Positions 27,601 to 42,600 of a stretch of 64,000 nucleotides of DNA are shown piece after piece. The notes below the pieces were generated by a model, which was given only the letters and a program-made list of their open reading frames with translations, had not been told where the DNA came from and did no database searches. The translations under genes were made by a program, and so were the position numbers. The stretch covers positions 8,233,330 through 8,297,329 of the forward strand of contig OY979728.1 in assembly GCA_963855995.1 (NCBI GenBank). The letters run 5' to 3'. Each line of letters begins with the position of its first letter. Position 1 is the first letter of the stretch. Origin of the DNA: Muricea muricata (lineage: Eukaryota > Cnidaria > Anthozoa > Malacalcyonacea > Plexauridae).

Positions 27601-30600
27601 GTTATCCCTAACAGTGATGTTAAAGTTTTGAACTTTAAACAAACCCTGACGATCAGTGACTCGAACTGCGATTTCTAAAATCGGCGCTACCTCGTGGTTC
27701 AAATGACGTGCTACTTCCACGTTTGTTGTACAACTTGTTGTTGTTTTGCTGTCGCTGGTACAGTGTGATGTCGTTAAACGGAATGACTGTAAGGTATTAA
27801 TGTCTAAATTGAAAGTGAGGTTTTGTGACGGTTCATTATCTATAGCTTTCAACGTTCCCACTACGGTACCGATACTTGAGTTTTCATTCACGTCAACATT
27901 GTTTTCTATCCACTGGACGGTGACTGGGGGTTCGTGAACATTTAATACCTCAATGACAAATGATTTCTCCATCTGGAAGAAAAAAAATCGATGAACTAAG
28001 TGTGATTACATTCATAATCTTCATAAAGGTCTTCAGAGGATAGGCAGCCAAAAACGCACAAGTTCCAGCAAGCTTTGCTCCAGGCTTGTTACCTGGCAGT
28101 CATCAAAGTTCCAGCAAGCTCTGCTCCAGGCTTGTTACCTGGCATTCATTAAGCTGATATCAGGATGCGTTCGCTTCGCTTGCTTCGGCTTGATGCAAGT
28201 TGATTCTCAAGACTTTTTATTCGCAAGCTTGATGCAAATTGTTGCAACAATTTCATACTTCAGCAAATTCGCTATCGTACAACCCGTTTTGTAAAATGCT
28301 ATCTCGCTCGACATTAATATCACCTTAATCTCGTTTTAGCTTTGATGGTATTTTGTACAAGGGTTTTTTGTATAATTGCATGTTTGTAAGCAGGTACGTA
28401 ATACTAGAAGCAATAATTTAGTTTATATACAAATGTATTAGTAGTTATGTATTTGTACATGCTCAGCTACTGCTGAAAAGGCCAATATGTTCAAGGCTAA
28501 TATGACATACCTTTTTATTCGGGCGGCCATTGTCTTGCACGACAACAGTGACTGTATGAGTCTTGTTTGCCTCGTGATCTAGTGCCAAAACTGTAATCAA
28601 ATATCCATCCGGAGTGACATTGAATCGCCCCTGATCAGTATTAGATAAACTATACGACAAACTCTGTCCCCTGGCACTGTCTTCGTCATAAGCTGAAAAT
28701 TTCCCAATTAATGTTCCTTTCGTAGCATTTTCCTTCACAAAGTTTCCACTTAAATGAAGTCTTCGGGGTTGATCGTTCTGGTCGGTAAGGGTGATCGTGA
28801 AAGAAACGTTAACGGATTTAGCAGGATTGCCACTGTCTGTACTTGTGATGGTAATTGAATGGTTAGATTGCTTCTCGTAGTTTAATTTACAAAAATCTCC
28901 ACCGTGTCGAAGACAGTCGCCATTGCTCAGAGCCACCTAAAAAGAAATATCAAAGTGGAAAGATTAGAAACGACTACAAGTGAAATTTTGACTTTTTATG
29001 TGTCATGGTGTTATGTACTGGGATGAAAACGATGTTATATTGTCAAAATGTTCATTTTACAACTTTTGTCTTCAGAAAGTGTTGTAACTGAAGTTTAAAA
29101 AATACAGTTCATGTCGAAACCAAAATTTCACAAATCTACGAGTTTCGTTCATGATCTGGCAACATTGAATGTAATTCAATTGATACCATGATGTAACATG
29201 AATTGATACCATAGAGTGACAGTAATCTAGCATGTAGGTTGATGGTTATAGAGACTTCATTAAATATCTAGCTAAATACTGACCTTAACAGTTTCGTTAT
29301 CAATCTTAAAACGTCCAGACGCCGTATCTGTTAAGACGTACGAATAGGACTGCCCAATATCTTGATCTGTAGTTGACAACAATCCTACGACCGTGCCAAT
29401 ATCTGAATTTTCTGCAATCCGATGGTTCGACAACTAAAATAACACCAAGTATCCAATTATGATTAGATAATAACAAATATTAACAGCGTGCCGCGCAAAA
29501 ACAAACAACCTGTTCAGTGCCGATGAAAACAGTCTTAAACAATGTTTTGCTGCCGACATTGTTCAATATTGTCAACAATATTGTTCAGCATTGTCACACC
29601 TGTTCTACGTTACTAGAAGAACGGCGGCAGCAACATAGATCAATCCTGAATAGGTCGACGTGTGTTTTTGCCGTGAATACACGGCATAAAATTAAAAATT
29701 GTTCCAGGTTGTTAAAAACGGGATGCGACAATGTTGTCGAGGTAACAGTATTCCTCGTTTTCAACAATATCTTAACAATACTGTTGAGTCTGAATTAGCC
29801 TGCAATCAGGTATGAAAATGTTGCATAATACTGTTGACAACATTGAACAATCTCCGCACAACATTGTTGCTCCTGGTTTCAACAACTAACTTTTAACTGT
29901 GTAGTCGGGAAATTATGCCACAATTCTTGTGTTACAACCCTGAGCAATTTGTGTAGCTTTCATGGTAAGCTCAGGAACGTGAAGGATAAACAGCGATTAG
30001 TTAAGATTATAACGTCTTACTTGTATGGATGTTGGTCTCTCATTGAGATCACTTAAAGTGACTGTGATAACTTTCTCCATAAATAAAGGAGGATTACCAC
30101 TATCTGTGCTTCGTATTCTCAAATCATATCTGTATAATATTAATGACATTATAAATTCATTGCTACCATACTTGATTTTTATACATACCGCGACCTTTAA
30201 AAATATTGTCTACTATCAGAAAAAAGTTTAATGCTTGAATGTAAAATTGGTCAACGTTTGTCGATTTCAATTTCTAGAAACAATCAACTAGGTTGATAAG
30301 AGTTCTGGTGTCTACAGCGCTATCCCCACCGAATAGTGATTTTTCAAACGTTTTAAACATGTTCAGTAACCGGCAAAACCCATATTAAAGTTTAGCATTT
30401 TTGAGTTAAGGTCACTTTTTATCTCTTGAAAATTCAATATCCCTGGTGTCATTGCTTTTTATGCATTTCTGTAGCACCTGAAAAAACGGGTCCCTATTAT
30501 ATCATAGAATAAGAATACATAGAAGGGCCACTCGCGTCGGAGCCTCTGAAGTTTTTGAAGCCGCGCATGTCGCATTACGCACGTTATTAGCATTTTCTCA

Positions 30601-33600
30601 GCCAGTCAATTGCATTTTCTGGCCAATAGGAATGCTGAACTGGCTGGTGGCAGCCAGTAAACTGCATAAACATAGGGAGACATGTTGCACTGCTGAGTGG
30701 CCCTTCTATTCATTTCTTATTCTATGTATTATATGTTCTTAAAAAAGATTCACAAGAGAATGGACATTATTCATGTATTCTTATCGGTCGCATTCATTCT
30801 AGGTTGCTATCGACGATAATTCACCTTTTCTTACCGTCTACTCATGGTTTCGTAGTCTAGAACAATTGCCGTATATAATCTATCTCCTATGATGGAAAAC
30901 TTTCCTTCTCCACCTCTAATCAACGTATACGTGTGTGAATCTTGACTGTTCGGGTCCACTGAGCTCAATACTCCAACAAGTGAACTCCAGGGTTTGTTCT
31001 CAGAAACACTATGAGATCCTGATAATAAAATCTGGGAAATAAAATAGAATTGTTACACACATTATGAGCTTTTCTCTATTACAACCAGTGGCGTAGCCAG
31101 CCCTAAAATTTAGTAGTACATAGTCCCACTATGCAAATTTCAAATCATTATAATTAATTATTTCTTGAGAAATTGTTATTTTCACAGTCAATGAACACGA
31201 AAATATTTGTATAGCGGGTCTAAATCGTCGGTAAAATACGCTACTGATCATAACATCAGAGAGTTTAAGATGTAAGACTTCAATTATTAATGATAACAAT
31301 TCATAGGGAATTTAGCCAATAACAAAGGTCCATTTGGTAACGAGATGGCCTTTGGATAAGCCGGTGAAAACCCATCAAACAGAGAAGAACAATTGGTTTT
31401 TGTCGCATGCGTAGTTACGGTATTTGATGAAAACCACTAGTGATCTTCTTGTAATATCTTTAATTATGTACTACCGCAAATTGTCATCAAACAATGAGCC
31501 TGTGTCATGAAGTCATGCATTAAATCACAATAAATATTGTTCTCATTCTTTTCAGGCAAAGTTTCAAGCTGTCAGGTAGTTCTTGCAAAATGTAATTATA
31601 AATGTTGCTGACGCGACAGAAAGTTTTCCCACTAAGTTGAAAAGTTGTGTTCATGTGAGCCGAACATTTCCCCTGTCTCGATCTGGGTACACGGGAAAAC
31701 TTTACGTCTCTATGAACGCGAAACACGGCTGAAATTTGTGGTTATCGTGTTAAATGCTACTAACAAAAGTAGAATAACTGGAATAAACGAAATTCATCCT
31801 TCATCATACCTGAGTTGGTGGGTCGTTAATTCTTCGACAGTATGTTGCAGATGTCGACGTCCATGTACCAGCCGCTGTACATTTGACACTGCTGACGCCT
31901 TTCAGGGCGTAATGACTGGGGCAGAGTATAGTACACGAGACTGGGAAGGTTGTTTGGTTGTTAGGACACAATACAATAGCATGTTTACATGTTGTTCCTA
32001 ACAGGGTTCCTGGAAATTAATGAATATGGTATGAGTATGGTATTAGTATTGTACGAGTATGTTGTGATTTGGTATGGTGCTTATAAGAATGATAAGTTAT
32101 AATATCATATGTTATGGTAGGTTATGAGTATAGCATGGTGTGGTATAGTATGGTATGGTATACTATAGTATGATATGGAATAGAATGGCACGGTATGGCA
32201 TAATATGGTATGCTATAATATGTATAGAATACAAACCGAAGAAGGAGGTTGTAAGCTAGATAAATTCTGAGGGGCCGCAGGCCCCGAGGGATTTATCTAG
32301 CTTACAACCGACTTCTGATGGACTTACAACACGTATCGGACTTACAACACAATCAAGGAGGTTAGCGGTAGTAACTGTAGAAAATATAGCCTTGCAAATT
32401 TGGCAAATTTTGTAGACATTTGTATTAAGCGTAGGAAAATGATAATCAAAAGTGTCAACTGATTATCACTTTTCCGCCCGTAATACAAATATATACAAAA
32501 TTTGCCAACTTCTCAAGGCTATATTTTCTACATTTTACAACATTTCACAGCCGAACTTGGCAATCTTACTAAACTTAGGATGCTCTTTCAAGTTGTGGTG
32601 ATATTTTTGTCTATTTTGAATTTTCTCAAAATTTCATGTAAAAGGGAAAAGGTCCATTCAAAAGCCACCCCCAGCTTTTCAAACAGTTGAAGGTTTCTTG
32701 GTCAAATACATCCCGAGAAAGAACAAACGATACCGACTTGATTGTGTTGTAAGGTATGGTTTGATATGGTATGGTTTGATAATGAAATGGTACCTGGTAT
32801 GGTATAATACTTCATGGTAGATTATGGTATACCACGCATGTCTACAAACCTGGAGCGCAATAAGTTAATGAAACTGTTCCACAATCTTTTGCTACACATT
32901 GTTTCCTTCCAACCAGATTGTACCCAGCGTTACAAGAACAAACACCATTCGTACATTTATGCTCACAACCATTGTTTGTTGAGCCACACTGGGCAGATTC
33001 CTAGAAAATAAACGATACGATAAAACAGTTCAAAAAGTCTATTTATAAAAAAATATTGTTTGATTTTTAAGGCAACCTTCTTATCAAGCTAAAAACCATG
33101 AAAACAGTTTCTAGTCAGAAGACAAGGCAATGAGAAGGTAAAAAAAATTTAGCATAACTGAATACCTGCAAGGCAGGACATGCGCTCCCTTGACATTGCT
33201 GGTTTTGTGTGATCCGTCTTGTCCTTATTTTGTTCCCAATTGCACATTTCTGATCACAATTACCCCACGATGACCACTGTCCAACCTGAAATAATTTTGG
33301 TCATAATGAATGGTCTATCCCAGAACAACTTTATACAGAAGTCTCACTCACAAGTACATAATGTGGGCCCACTTGTCAATTGGGCATGTTGAATCTATGC
33401 GTATCCGATTTACTTGCGAGAAAGTTTACCTGACAATTTCTGTTATTTCTATAATCCGTGCACGTTTGATGTTCCTCAACAGCTCCACATTTTGTCCCTT
33501 GACACACTGGTTGTTGCGTAATCTTGCGAGTTCTTCGTTGTCGCCCCTGTCCGCAACCATTGTCACAAATAGACCAAGAACTCCACGCTCCCATCTGACA

Positions 33601-36600
33601 GTCGCTGTTGATATACTGCGTACATACTGTAGTATTTCTTAAACTAGCGCAGGCCTGACCTCCGCAGCTTGCAGGCCTTTGTACGGTACGGGTGCGAAAC
33701 GAGTTGCCTAAACGATACATATATAAGGAGTTTTATTATTGAACTTTATTTAACTGCAAATCATAATTTACGAATGTCAATGCTCTTTGCAACGCAATTA
33801 ATCCTAACCCACCCTGTCCACATGTTGAAGAGCACGAAGACCAAGCACTCCAGCTCCTCAACTGGCAATTAACAGGACAACAACTGTGTACGCATTGACG
33901 ACTCTCTGACGTCGCTGGACAAGGTGAACTGCAATAACTCTGACGCGTTATCGTTCGAGTACGTTTTTGCGTGCCTCCACCACATCTGCCATTTGTTGGA
34001 ACACACGCTTGCCATCTGCTCCAAGAACTCACCTAGGAAAACAAAAACTAATAATTATACGCCAGTCAATGGTTTGCCCCAGACGAGGGTGTGCATTATA
34101 GCATGGTAATCAAATGCATGGTTTGGCAACGCGACAAAACACAATACTGCTAATACTACTTATTATCCATTGATATGTATCAAAGCTGGAAAGCCCATCA
34201 ATTGTTGGGTTTTGAATTGCCAAAAGTACGTCATGTTTTTAGACTTGCGGCCATGTTGGATGGCCCCACTTGAGCAGCAATTCAGTTACAGGATGTATAG
34301 TTTTCTTTTTGAAATAAAAAGATTTACATTTTAAGTCAAAAGATTTCAAAGAAATCAGTTTTCTAACAGAAATGACATCGATTCACTCATTGAGTGGAGC
34401 CATTCAACATGGCCGCCGCTCTCAAAATATGACGTGTTTCCGACTTCAATTTTATTTGGGTTTTCTATTACGATGCACTATCCAGTCTTAATACATATCA
34501 GTGTTATTTAGCCATGTTGGGGTTGGTTTATGCAAAAGTTGCGTAACGTGTATATTGTATTTACTTCGAATAACCAATAGTAATCTCTAGTTTGGCAAAT
34601 TGTTCCCGTTATGCATGAACAGCCGAATCCTACATTCAGCTATTAGTCATTTACGCAAAATACACTAGACACGAGATAAGATCGGTACCGATTTTTGCAT
34701 TAACCTGGACAATAACACAGATCATTATGTATGTTCTATTGTTTTGCAAGAAAGCCTACAAATCATGTACAATTCTATTCATTCTTCCAATATGATTATA
34801 GCTACAAATATATGTTGTCTGCGGTGGGTTCATTTTGGTTTATACTCTGACAAATGTTCACATGTCAAGCATTGTCTGCCAATGTTTCTCAATTCCTAAA
34901 GGGTAAATATGTTTTAATTCGAAAACCATATACATGTCAAAATTCAAGCCGAGAACAGCTCAGAAAAATCCATCATCAACTGTAGGTCCTACAAAAGGAA
35001 TCAAGCCCGCGTCTTGCTTGAATTTCGACATGTGCATGTTTCCCACTCGAATTAAAACACATTAACCCTTTTATCAAACATTCAACATCCAATGCAAGGT
35101 GTCACAAAATAATACAAAGGTTATCTAACTCTGAACTTACTTGACATGTTATAGGTATTGGAGTGCATCGTTGACTGGCTGATTTCGACAGACCACACGT
35201 TCCCCCACACGATGCTGCAGTTGTAACACGCCTACTTCTTGTTTGCGTACCACTATTCACTGAGCAACTACCTACAGAAAGAAGCCTCTTCGTATGATGG
35301 AAATCGTTTTTTATGATAACAATATGACCTTTCAAAGCTGCTTTCCACTCAGGATTATTTTCCCACGGATAGGAACGAAGAGTAAGGATTCGTTTGTAAG
35401 GGGTAGTTATGAATCTAAATTGAGTTTCACGTCCGAATGACACTTCAGATATACATGAGAGATTGAATAGATAATGGGAATCAGCGTTTTCATCTAACAA
35501 TAAATATATCTGACAATTAATTGATTCGAGGATGGACAGGGGAGCTTAGGCCCCCATTTCACTCGGTTTTTAATTTTAGGGGGCTTTAGCCCCCAGTTCC
35601 GCCGCCTATGGCTTTAGGCTCAAGTACACTATTTACTGTGCAGTTTTGTAACTTACTGGAAGAACACTTGCTCCACGCAGTCCACGAAGACATCACGCAG
35701 TTGCGTCGACAACACGGACCGGTACAAGACTGAGTGCTGACCGTGCTCGGACATGCTCTGCCACCACAGTAAGCAGACGTTGTGATTGCTCTTCTTCGTG
35801 TCTTGGTTCCAGTTCTCTCGCACGCAGCATTACACGAACCCCACGAACCCCAGCTACCCACAACGCAGTTCCGTGGGCAACATCTACATCCAGAAAAAAT
35901 AACAGATCAGATTCTGGCTTCGCCCATTGTGCGTACAGTTTACAAATCTCTGTACATATATCACTGGAACTGCACAATGAGTTAGGCCGCCAATGATCTG
36001 GGACCGGTTATACGGAAAGTTGATAACGCTATCCACCGGAGAGTCATTTTTTCGGCTTCCGTAGAACACTTCAACTTGAAAATACCGAACTTTAAGACGG
36101 GTTTTACCAGTTACTGAACATGTTTGGAAAGTTTGAAAAAATCACTATCCGGTGGGTAGCGCTGTTCACCTTTCGTACAACCAACCCCAGACAGGGCATA
36201 TCACTTAACCTTCAATATCACATAAAAATTCAACCAATTTCATAGGTTAATCATGCACCAAGCCTATCTAATTCAAACAAGCTTAAATAACTAAAGGCTA
36301 TATTAATTTACTTTAGATTCAGTACATGAACAGTCCGATATCTTAAACAGGGCGAACATTTCAATTTTAATTTAAAAACATTCCTTAATAAACGTCGGTA
36401 GGCTTTCTACAAAATCCCTTGACTAAAACTATTTGCACAGTTTAAGCGAACACATTGATGAGAAATGTCAACGACCCAAGGGGTTTATTAGCTCAAGGAA
36501 ATGTAAACAGCATACTGGAAGTAATGAAACTTTGATGTTGACAAATTTGTTAATTGATGAGTGCTGATCACCAATGGCTAGTTATGAGTCGCATTCCTTT

Positions 36601-39600
36601 TGATAAATTCAAAACAGGACTTTTAAATTTGATTTCAGGTCAACTGTTCAATTTCGAAAAATCTTGAAAACTGAACAGTCTGTTTCTACAGGTGGATTAT
36701 TCGGATTCGATCATAAACTATATCGGGACTGTGACCGTCCCTTTTGCAATAAGTTCGAATATTCGCCCGCTTTCGGGATGCGTGACATCCACTTGTAGGA
36801 TGATAATCACTTGTAGGCAGATAATCATGCAAGCTAAGATCGTAGCGTGCGAAAATCTTATACAAAGTACTCAACATTTTGCGAGAGGGCCTGCAACTGC
36901 CCGCAATAAATTGAACTCTTTAACCTGCCCTGCCTTCCATTTGTATAAAAAATCTGAGTAGTTAGAATCCATGTAAATGAACACGGAAAATAGCAATACC
37001 AGTATGAAATAAAAAAAACTAGAGCTGTATATTCTGTTTTATAGTTTCGGGTAGTGAAAGAATCTATATCTTTCGAGTGCTTTTCACTGCACTACCTACA
37101 CTGGCAGCAATTACCATATAATGAACTATCGTTTGGTTGCAGTTTGCGGGATATATATATGTATGGTTTGATTTAAAGTCACGTAACATTTATTCAAGCT
37201 TGCCTGTTCATATTTATAAGACAAAACACACTCCAAAAAACAACATCTTGTAAACTCAAGATTCGAGCTTTTAAAAACAAGAGCACAATTTTGCGGTGAC
37301 TTTGGAATAGAGTCGAAATATCACCGCAAAATTGTTGTCTTGTTTTTAAAAGCTCGAATCTTGAGTTTAAAAGATGTTGTTCGAAGTGTGTTTTTGCTTA
37401 TATTTTATTAAATTGTCTGCTGGTAATGGTTTTTTGTTCATATTTGCCCAAGCAACGTCTGTATTCAACAGATTCTGTTTAGTGTAAGACAATCTTGGTC
37501 ATTTTTCAAGAGTGCATATCAGTTACGTCGTAGAATGGGTTCAATTCAATGACATCAAATCAACTATTGAATATTGATGTTATGATATCCAATGTTTGCA
37601 TCCAACAAATTCTTGAGATACTTCCTAGTTCACAATAAACTCTCACTTAGTAGCAGCAGAACAACAGAACATTGATTTATTACATAAATTTTGTTTGATG
37701 TCGTCAAAGCGTTTATTCATTCGATGAACACTCAAGATTAAGTGATGTGGTAGCCAAGTTTACAAATAATGATATTCCCAACTTCCTGACCTTGTCACCT
37801 TGAACAAGTTCAGACAAGCCTTGGTACTTCCAGAAGAATTTTTATTTGTCGAAAATAAACACTTGCTTTATTGTGGTTTCTGGCAAGCTCGTATTGAGTG
37901 TTTGTATTCAAATAGACTACAATGCTGGACGCATTAAAACGACAGACGAGTAAGTTTGTGTAAAGCGAATCATGATTTCCTCATTGTGGTTTAATTTCTC
38001 ACTGGCTCTAATGAATGTTTGTATGAATTGATTCTGAATCTTGAATCTGAATCTTGAATTCTTGAATGGACAATAATAATTTCTTGAGAATACATATCTG
38101 GACAAGCTATTCACCACTAGCAAATTATGCTGACATTTCAACAATAAAAAATGCCCAAAGCCGCCCGGTATGACGCAGCATGAAACCGCGCGCTCTTGGG
38201 GTTCCCCCAACACGCAACGAAATTTCGCGAAATCAGAGAAATTGTCGAAGAAATCGTAAATAATAGGGGAATTATATCCGTGTCATCCAGCATTAATTTA
38301 AGTTTTTAACTTTTAAGAAATGTCAGTCATTTCATTGCGTATTTTTTTTTGTTATGTCTGAGCTCGCTTATATCAAAATGGTCATGCAGTAGGTAGTGTT
38401 TTTATCGTCTTGACATCTTGCCTGGTTAATTCAAGACGTGAAGGCCAAAGCGAGATTTAGTTCAGCCAAATTAGTTTGATCAATTTTCTACTCTGCGCGG
38501 ACGAAATACTATGTTTCACCGCCCAATTGTTTTCGGGATGTTATTGAAATCTTTTTATAATCTCATTCTGCCTGTCAGCGTTCCCTGTTAGGGAAAACAA
38601 GATTACCTAGAGTAAACCCACGACTAATTGCAGCAGAGCGCTGGCTAACTCAAATAAAGCTCAAAAAACGACCTTTGACGTACAAGAAGCACACTAAGGC
38701 CACAGGCATGTCTATTTTCGCATTCATTTTCGTAAGAGCAATCCTTCGCACAACGCCGCACAGTATATATTACATTACATCGAGCTATTTTAAGAAACTA
38801 TAGAAAATTGTTTTTCGCTTGAATTTTGTTTCCTCACTAAAGACCATAAACTTTACGCACTACTGGCGTTTCAAATTTGAGTTTTAGATCCCTTCAAACA
38901 TACAGTATAGTACAGCTGTTCTTCTTCAGAAAGAAAGATTAGACAAAAATCATGCCCAATTACAATATTGAGCATAAACAAAGCCAATAGTTTTGAGCGC
39001 ACGTAAAACAACAAGAACTGAAAAAAGCTACTAAGCTTTTGGGAGGGTAGGGGGTTGTATCCTTCTTTCCGGCCCATTAACAACATATCGTGTAACAGAA
39101 ATTATATTGATCAAGTTATGATTTCCACGCAATTCAGACACGCCTACCGTCCATTCCCGCATTTGCTTTGTTGAGTTCTTGTGCTCGGACATCGCCGCCC
39201 TCCACATCGTTCGCTCGCATCAATCCTCATATTGCGCGAGCGAGTACCATAACCACAGGTGACGGAACAAGAGGACCAACTCAGCCAGGTGTAGCGACAG
39301 TTAATAGGACAACACGTATTGGGACATCGAGTTGAATCTTTTGTATAATAACTGCATCGTCCACCGCAAGATGCTGAAGTAGCGATACTTCTTGTCCGTG
39401 TTTTGACGCCACCATACCCGCATGTTGCTGAACAAGAACTCCATCGACCCCAACCGTAATAAGTGCAGTCCCTTCGATAACACGGTGGGGGCGATCGCCT
39501 CCGTCGACGAGGGCAAGCATTGGTGTGGGTAAAAACGTACAGTAATATTACAGCGAAAAGCGCTAGTCGCCGAAAGCTCATTCTCTTGTAGAAGTAACCA

Positions 39601-42600
39601 AGACTCTCGGATGTTCTTCGCAACTGTCAGTCACTTTGAGTTGAATTATGGGTCGAAACACAGCTTTTCCACACAGTAGGATTGACACGTGATTGCAAAA
39701 TGATGCTGACTCGCAATTGGTTATTTCCCAACCAACTATTTATCCAATAAAGATAAAACTATCGATTAGGTAGGCCGGTTTCCCAATCAAGTAAACACAC
39801 AAAGTTGGAGTGCGTTGCCAAAAAAGTGTGAATTCGTAGTACAGTAAAAGTCCGCATTTTTCAAGTTAGCCTAAACAGGTATTATATAATTGTAGCTTAT
39901 TATACAACTTTGTTAAAAAGTGTCCAAATAACTCGCAAAACGAGTACAAATATACAGCGATATTCGGACAGTTGGTTATTGGTACACATGGTTATTTGTA
40001 TAGTAGGAAACCGGTTTGACAAACTGACGTGTTTTGAATAAAATTCAAATTTAATGAGCGCACAATTCTTAAACCGGTTTGACGAGTGAATTGTTTGGCC
40101 AATCAAATTTTGCTTCAGCGCCTCGGTACTTCATGTATGCTAATTGGGTTGTCGACATCTCAAGTTTCTTTATAGGATTCCTTTTCAAAAGCACTGAGTT
40201 GTATAATAAATAGCTTATGAGATGTTTTGGTGTACAATATCGCTCGGTATATTTTTACTCGTTCTTTTTATTTTGACTCGCCCTGCGGGCTCGTCAAAAT
40301 ACTGCAGAACTCGTAAAAATATACAGCGATACTGTACACTAAAACATCCAATAAGATATATATATATTGTACTTGTTAGGAGGCAGTGTTTGTCTCTTTA
40401 TACGCTGGAAAACAGATTCTTGTGGGAAGAAAACGTACATATATGCAGTTTCTAATAGAATTAGCATGTTCTGAGACAAATCTATGGCGAACAAAACGTA
40501 ATCTCAGTCTAACAGGTTCATAAAATTTGTCAAATTTAATGGTGGATGGTAATGTTAGTATGCTGGATTTCGCCAGAATAACCGAATTTGCCAGATATTT
40601 TTCATAGTGTGGAATATACAATTAAACGACATATGCCAATATTTTCCTATTATACACTGGGTAAACAGGGACACCGGTGGTTAACCAAATGCTGAGCTAG
40701 GTTATTACCAAGAATGTTTGTCTGAACATATCAGACCACTGGACACAGCCACACAGGCCCAAAGATTGTTTTGTTCTCGCTAACGAACGTGTCTGTGCTT
40801 GCATCTTAAAATAAGGCGCTCAAATTTGATAATAGAGTTCGCTTGTTTGCCCAGTTTGTTATCTAAGAAGTCAATATTTGGCCGAAACGATAACAAGTTT
40901 TATCAACGTTTTAGTTCACACAAAGGCACGTTATATAGGAATGAATCAAAACCAGTATGTGGTTATACGTAGGTTACCTCCAATAGCTACGCCTTTGGGC
41001 GATTTGACTGTAGAGATCGTCCATGTACAATCATGTCAAATAAATGAGATAATCAAACTTACTAAGTTGTAATATACATTCAAGACGACAGAACTAAAAC
41101 AGGTGTAAAGGGCTTCAGTACTCCTCAAATGTTGGGTCTGACCCACTCTCGCCCCATAAGCCAAAAATGATAACCCAGTCAACTCCCGCCTTGTGAACAG
41201 CTCGTTAAAGAAACCCCGCAGTAAAGGACACTTTGTCAATCCCCGGCTAAAACTGTCATAAATTGTAATGCAGTAGCACTCTCAATTACGGACTATATTA
41301 GGGCATAGTGAACATTTTACGCGGTCTCCAACAAAACATTTTCATTTTTCTTCTCTGGTTACAACGGACAACTTGAAAGTATTTTTCTCTAAATGCAACA
41401 TGATGGTAGTTACAGTTTTTGTTTATTAGAAAAAGTACATGACAAAAAGCTCAACTAGAAGTTGGAGAAGGTTCCTTGTGTGTTTGCGGGGTGATTGAGG
41501 ATCCGGGTTTGCGGACCGAAAACTTTGCGATGATAAATTTACGTGGTGTTTCCACAAAATTATACTCTGATTTTTAAGCTGGAATAGACTCAACATTTTT
41601 AGGCGTGCCCATGGCGTGCTCGTTATAACGACTTTACAAACGTGTCTCTGATATATTTCAGGGTGAAGAACATCAGTAAAAAATAGTAATGCTTTTTGTC
41701 TTAAAAATGTCCAGTTCATTGCAACTTCTATAGGTAGTTGAGGTTTGTGTGAAAGTACTTCAGCAAGAAAGAAGACAATGAAAGTATGTTACTGTACGAA
41801 TAAAAAATCAACTTGCTGTCATATCAAAAGATTGTACAATGTGAGCAGTTAATATTGACCCCTCCCCCAAAATGATCGACTTGTTGAAGGGCATTTCCTA
41901 CAAATGCTGAAACGCTATTGAGAGTAAAGCAACAAAAAACAGTGCCCGCAGTGTCGTAATAGCTAGAGTCCGTAATAGCGAGAGCAATCAATTGCAATAC
42001 AATTTACAATAGTTTTGCCTAGGGATTTACGAAGTGTCCTAAATAGCGGTAATTCAATAAGTATGTGACAAAAACTATACTGATCAGGTTGTGATTTAGC
42101 TACATGCAGTTCAAACACGCCTACCGTCCATCCCCGCAACTGCCTTGTTGCGTGCTTGAGCTCGGACATGGTTTGCCTCCACATTTTTCACTCGCATCAA
42201 TCCTCATCGCGCGCGTACGAATACCATTTCTACCACAGGTGACGGAACAAGATGACCAACTAAGCCAGGTGTAACGACAGTTAATAGGACAACATGAGTT
42301 GGGACATTTAGTTTGATCGTTTACTTTATTACTACACCGTCCATTGCAAGTTGCAGCCCTATCAACACTTCTTGTGCGTGTTTTGATGCCACCAAATCCA
42401 CACGTTGCTGTACAAGAACTCCATGAGCTCCAACTGGTATAAGTACAGTCCTTTGCCTTGCACGGCGGGGGCGAAGGGGATCTTCGACGACTCGGGCAGG
42501 CAGATGTGCGCGTAAAAACGCAGAATAATATTGTAGCGAGAAGCAATAGCAGCCGCAGGCCCATATGGAATAATTCTGTGGTAGAAGTGATGTGAAGCTC

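Larger units (their letters stand above)
35884..39147 (-). other. Intron between cassette V4 and common exon 1
   Basis: Holds a family R1 copy (35976-36190) and the 37205-37420 hairpin. No further TSP1 exon is seen. This is the shared stretch every cassette must splice across. Confidence 0.6.

Noticed and set aside
36692-36961. 89-codon plus-strand frame between cassette V4 and the common exons
   Set aside because: No recognisable domain, no compositional signal and no matching splice sites.
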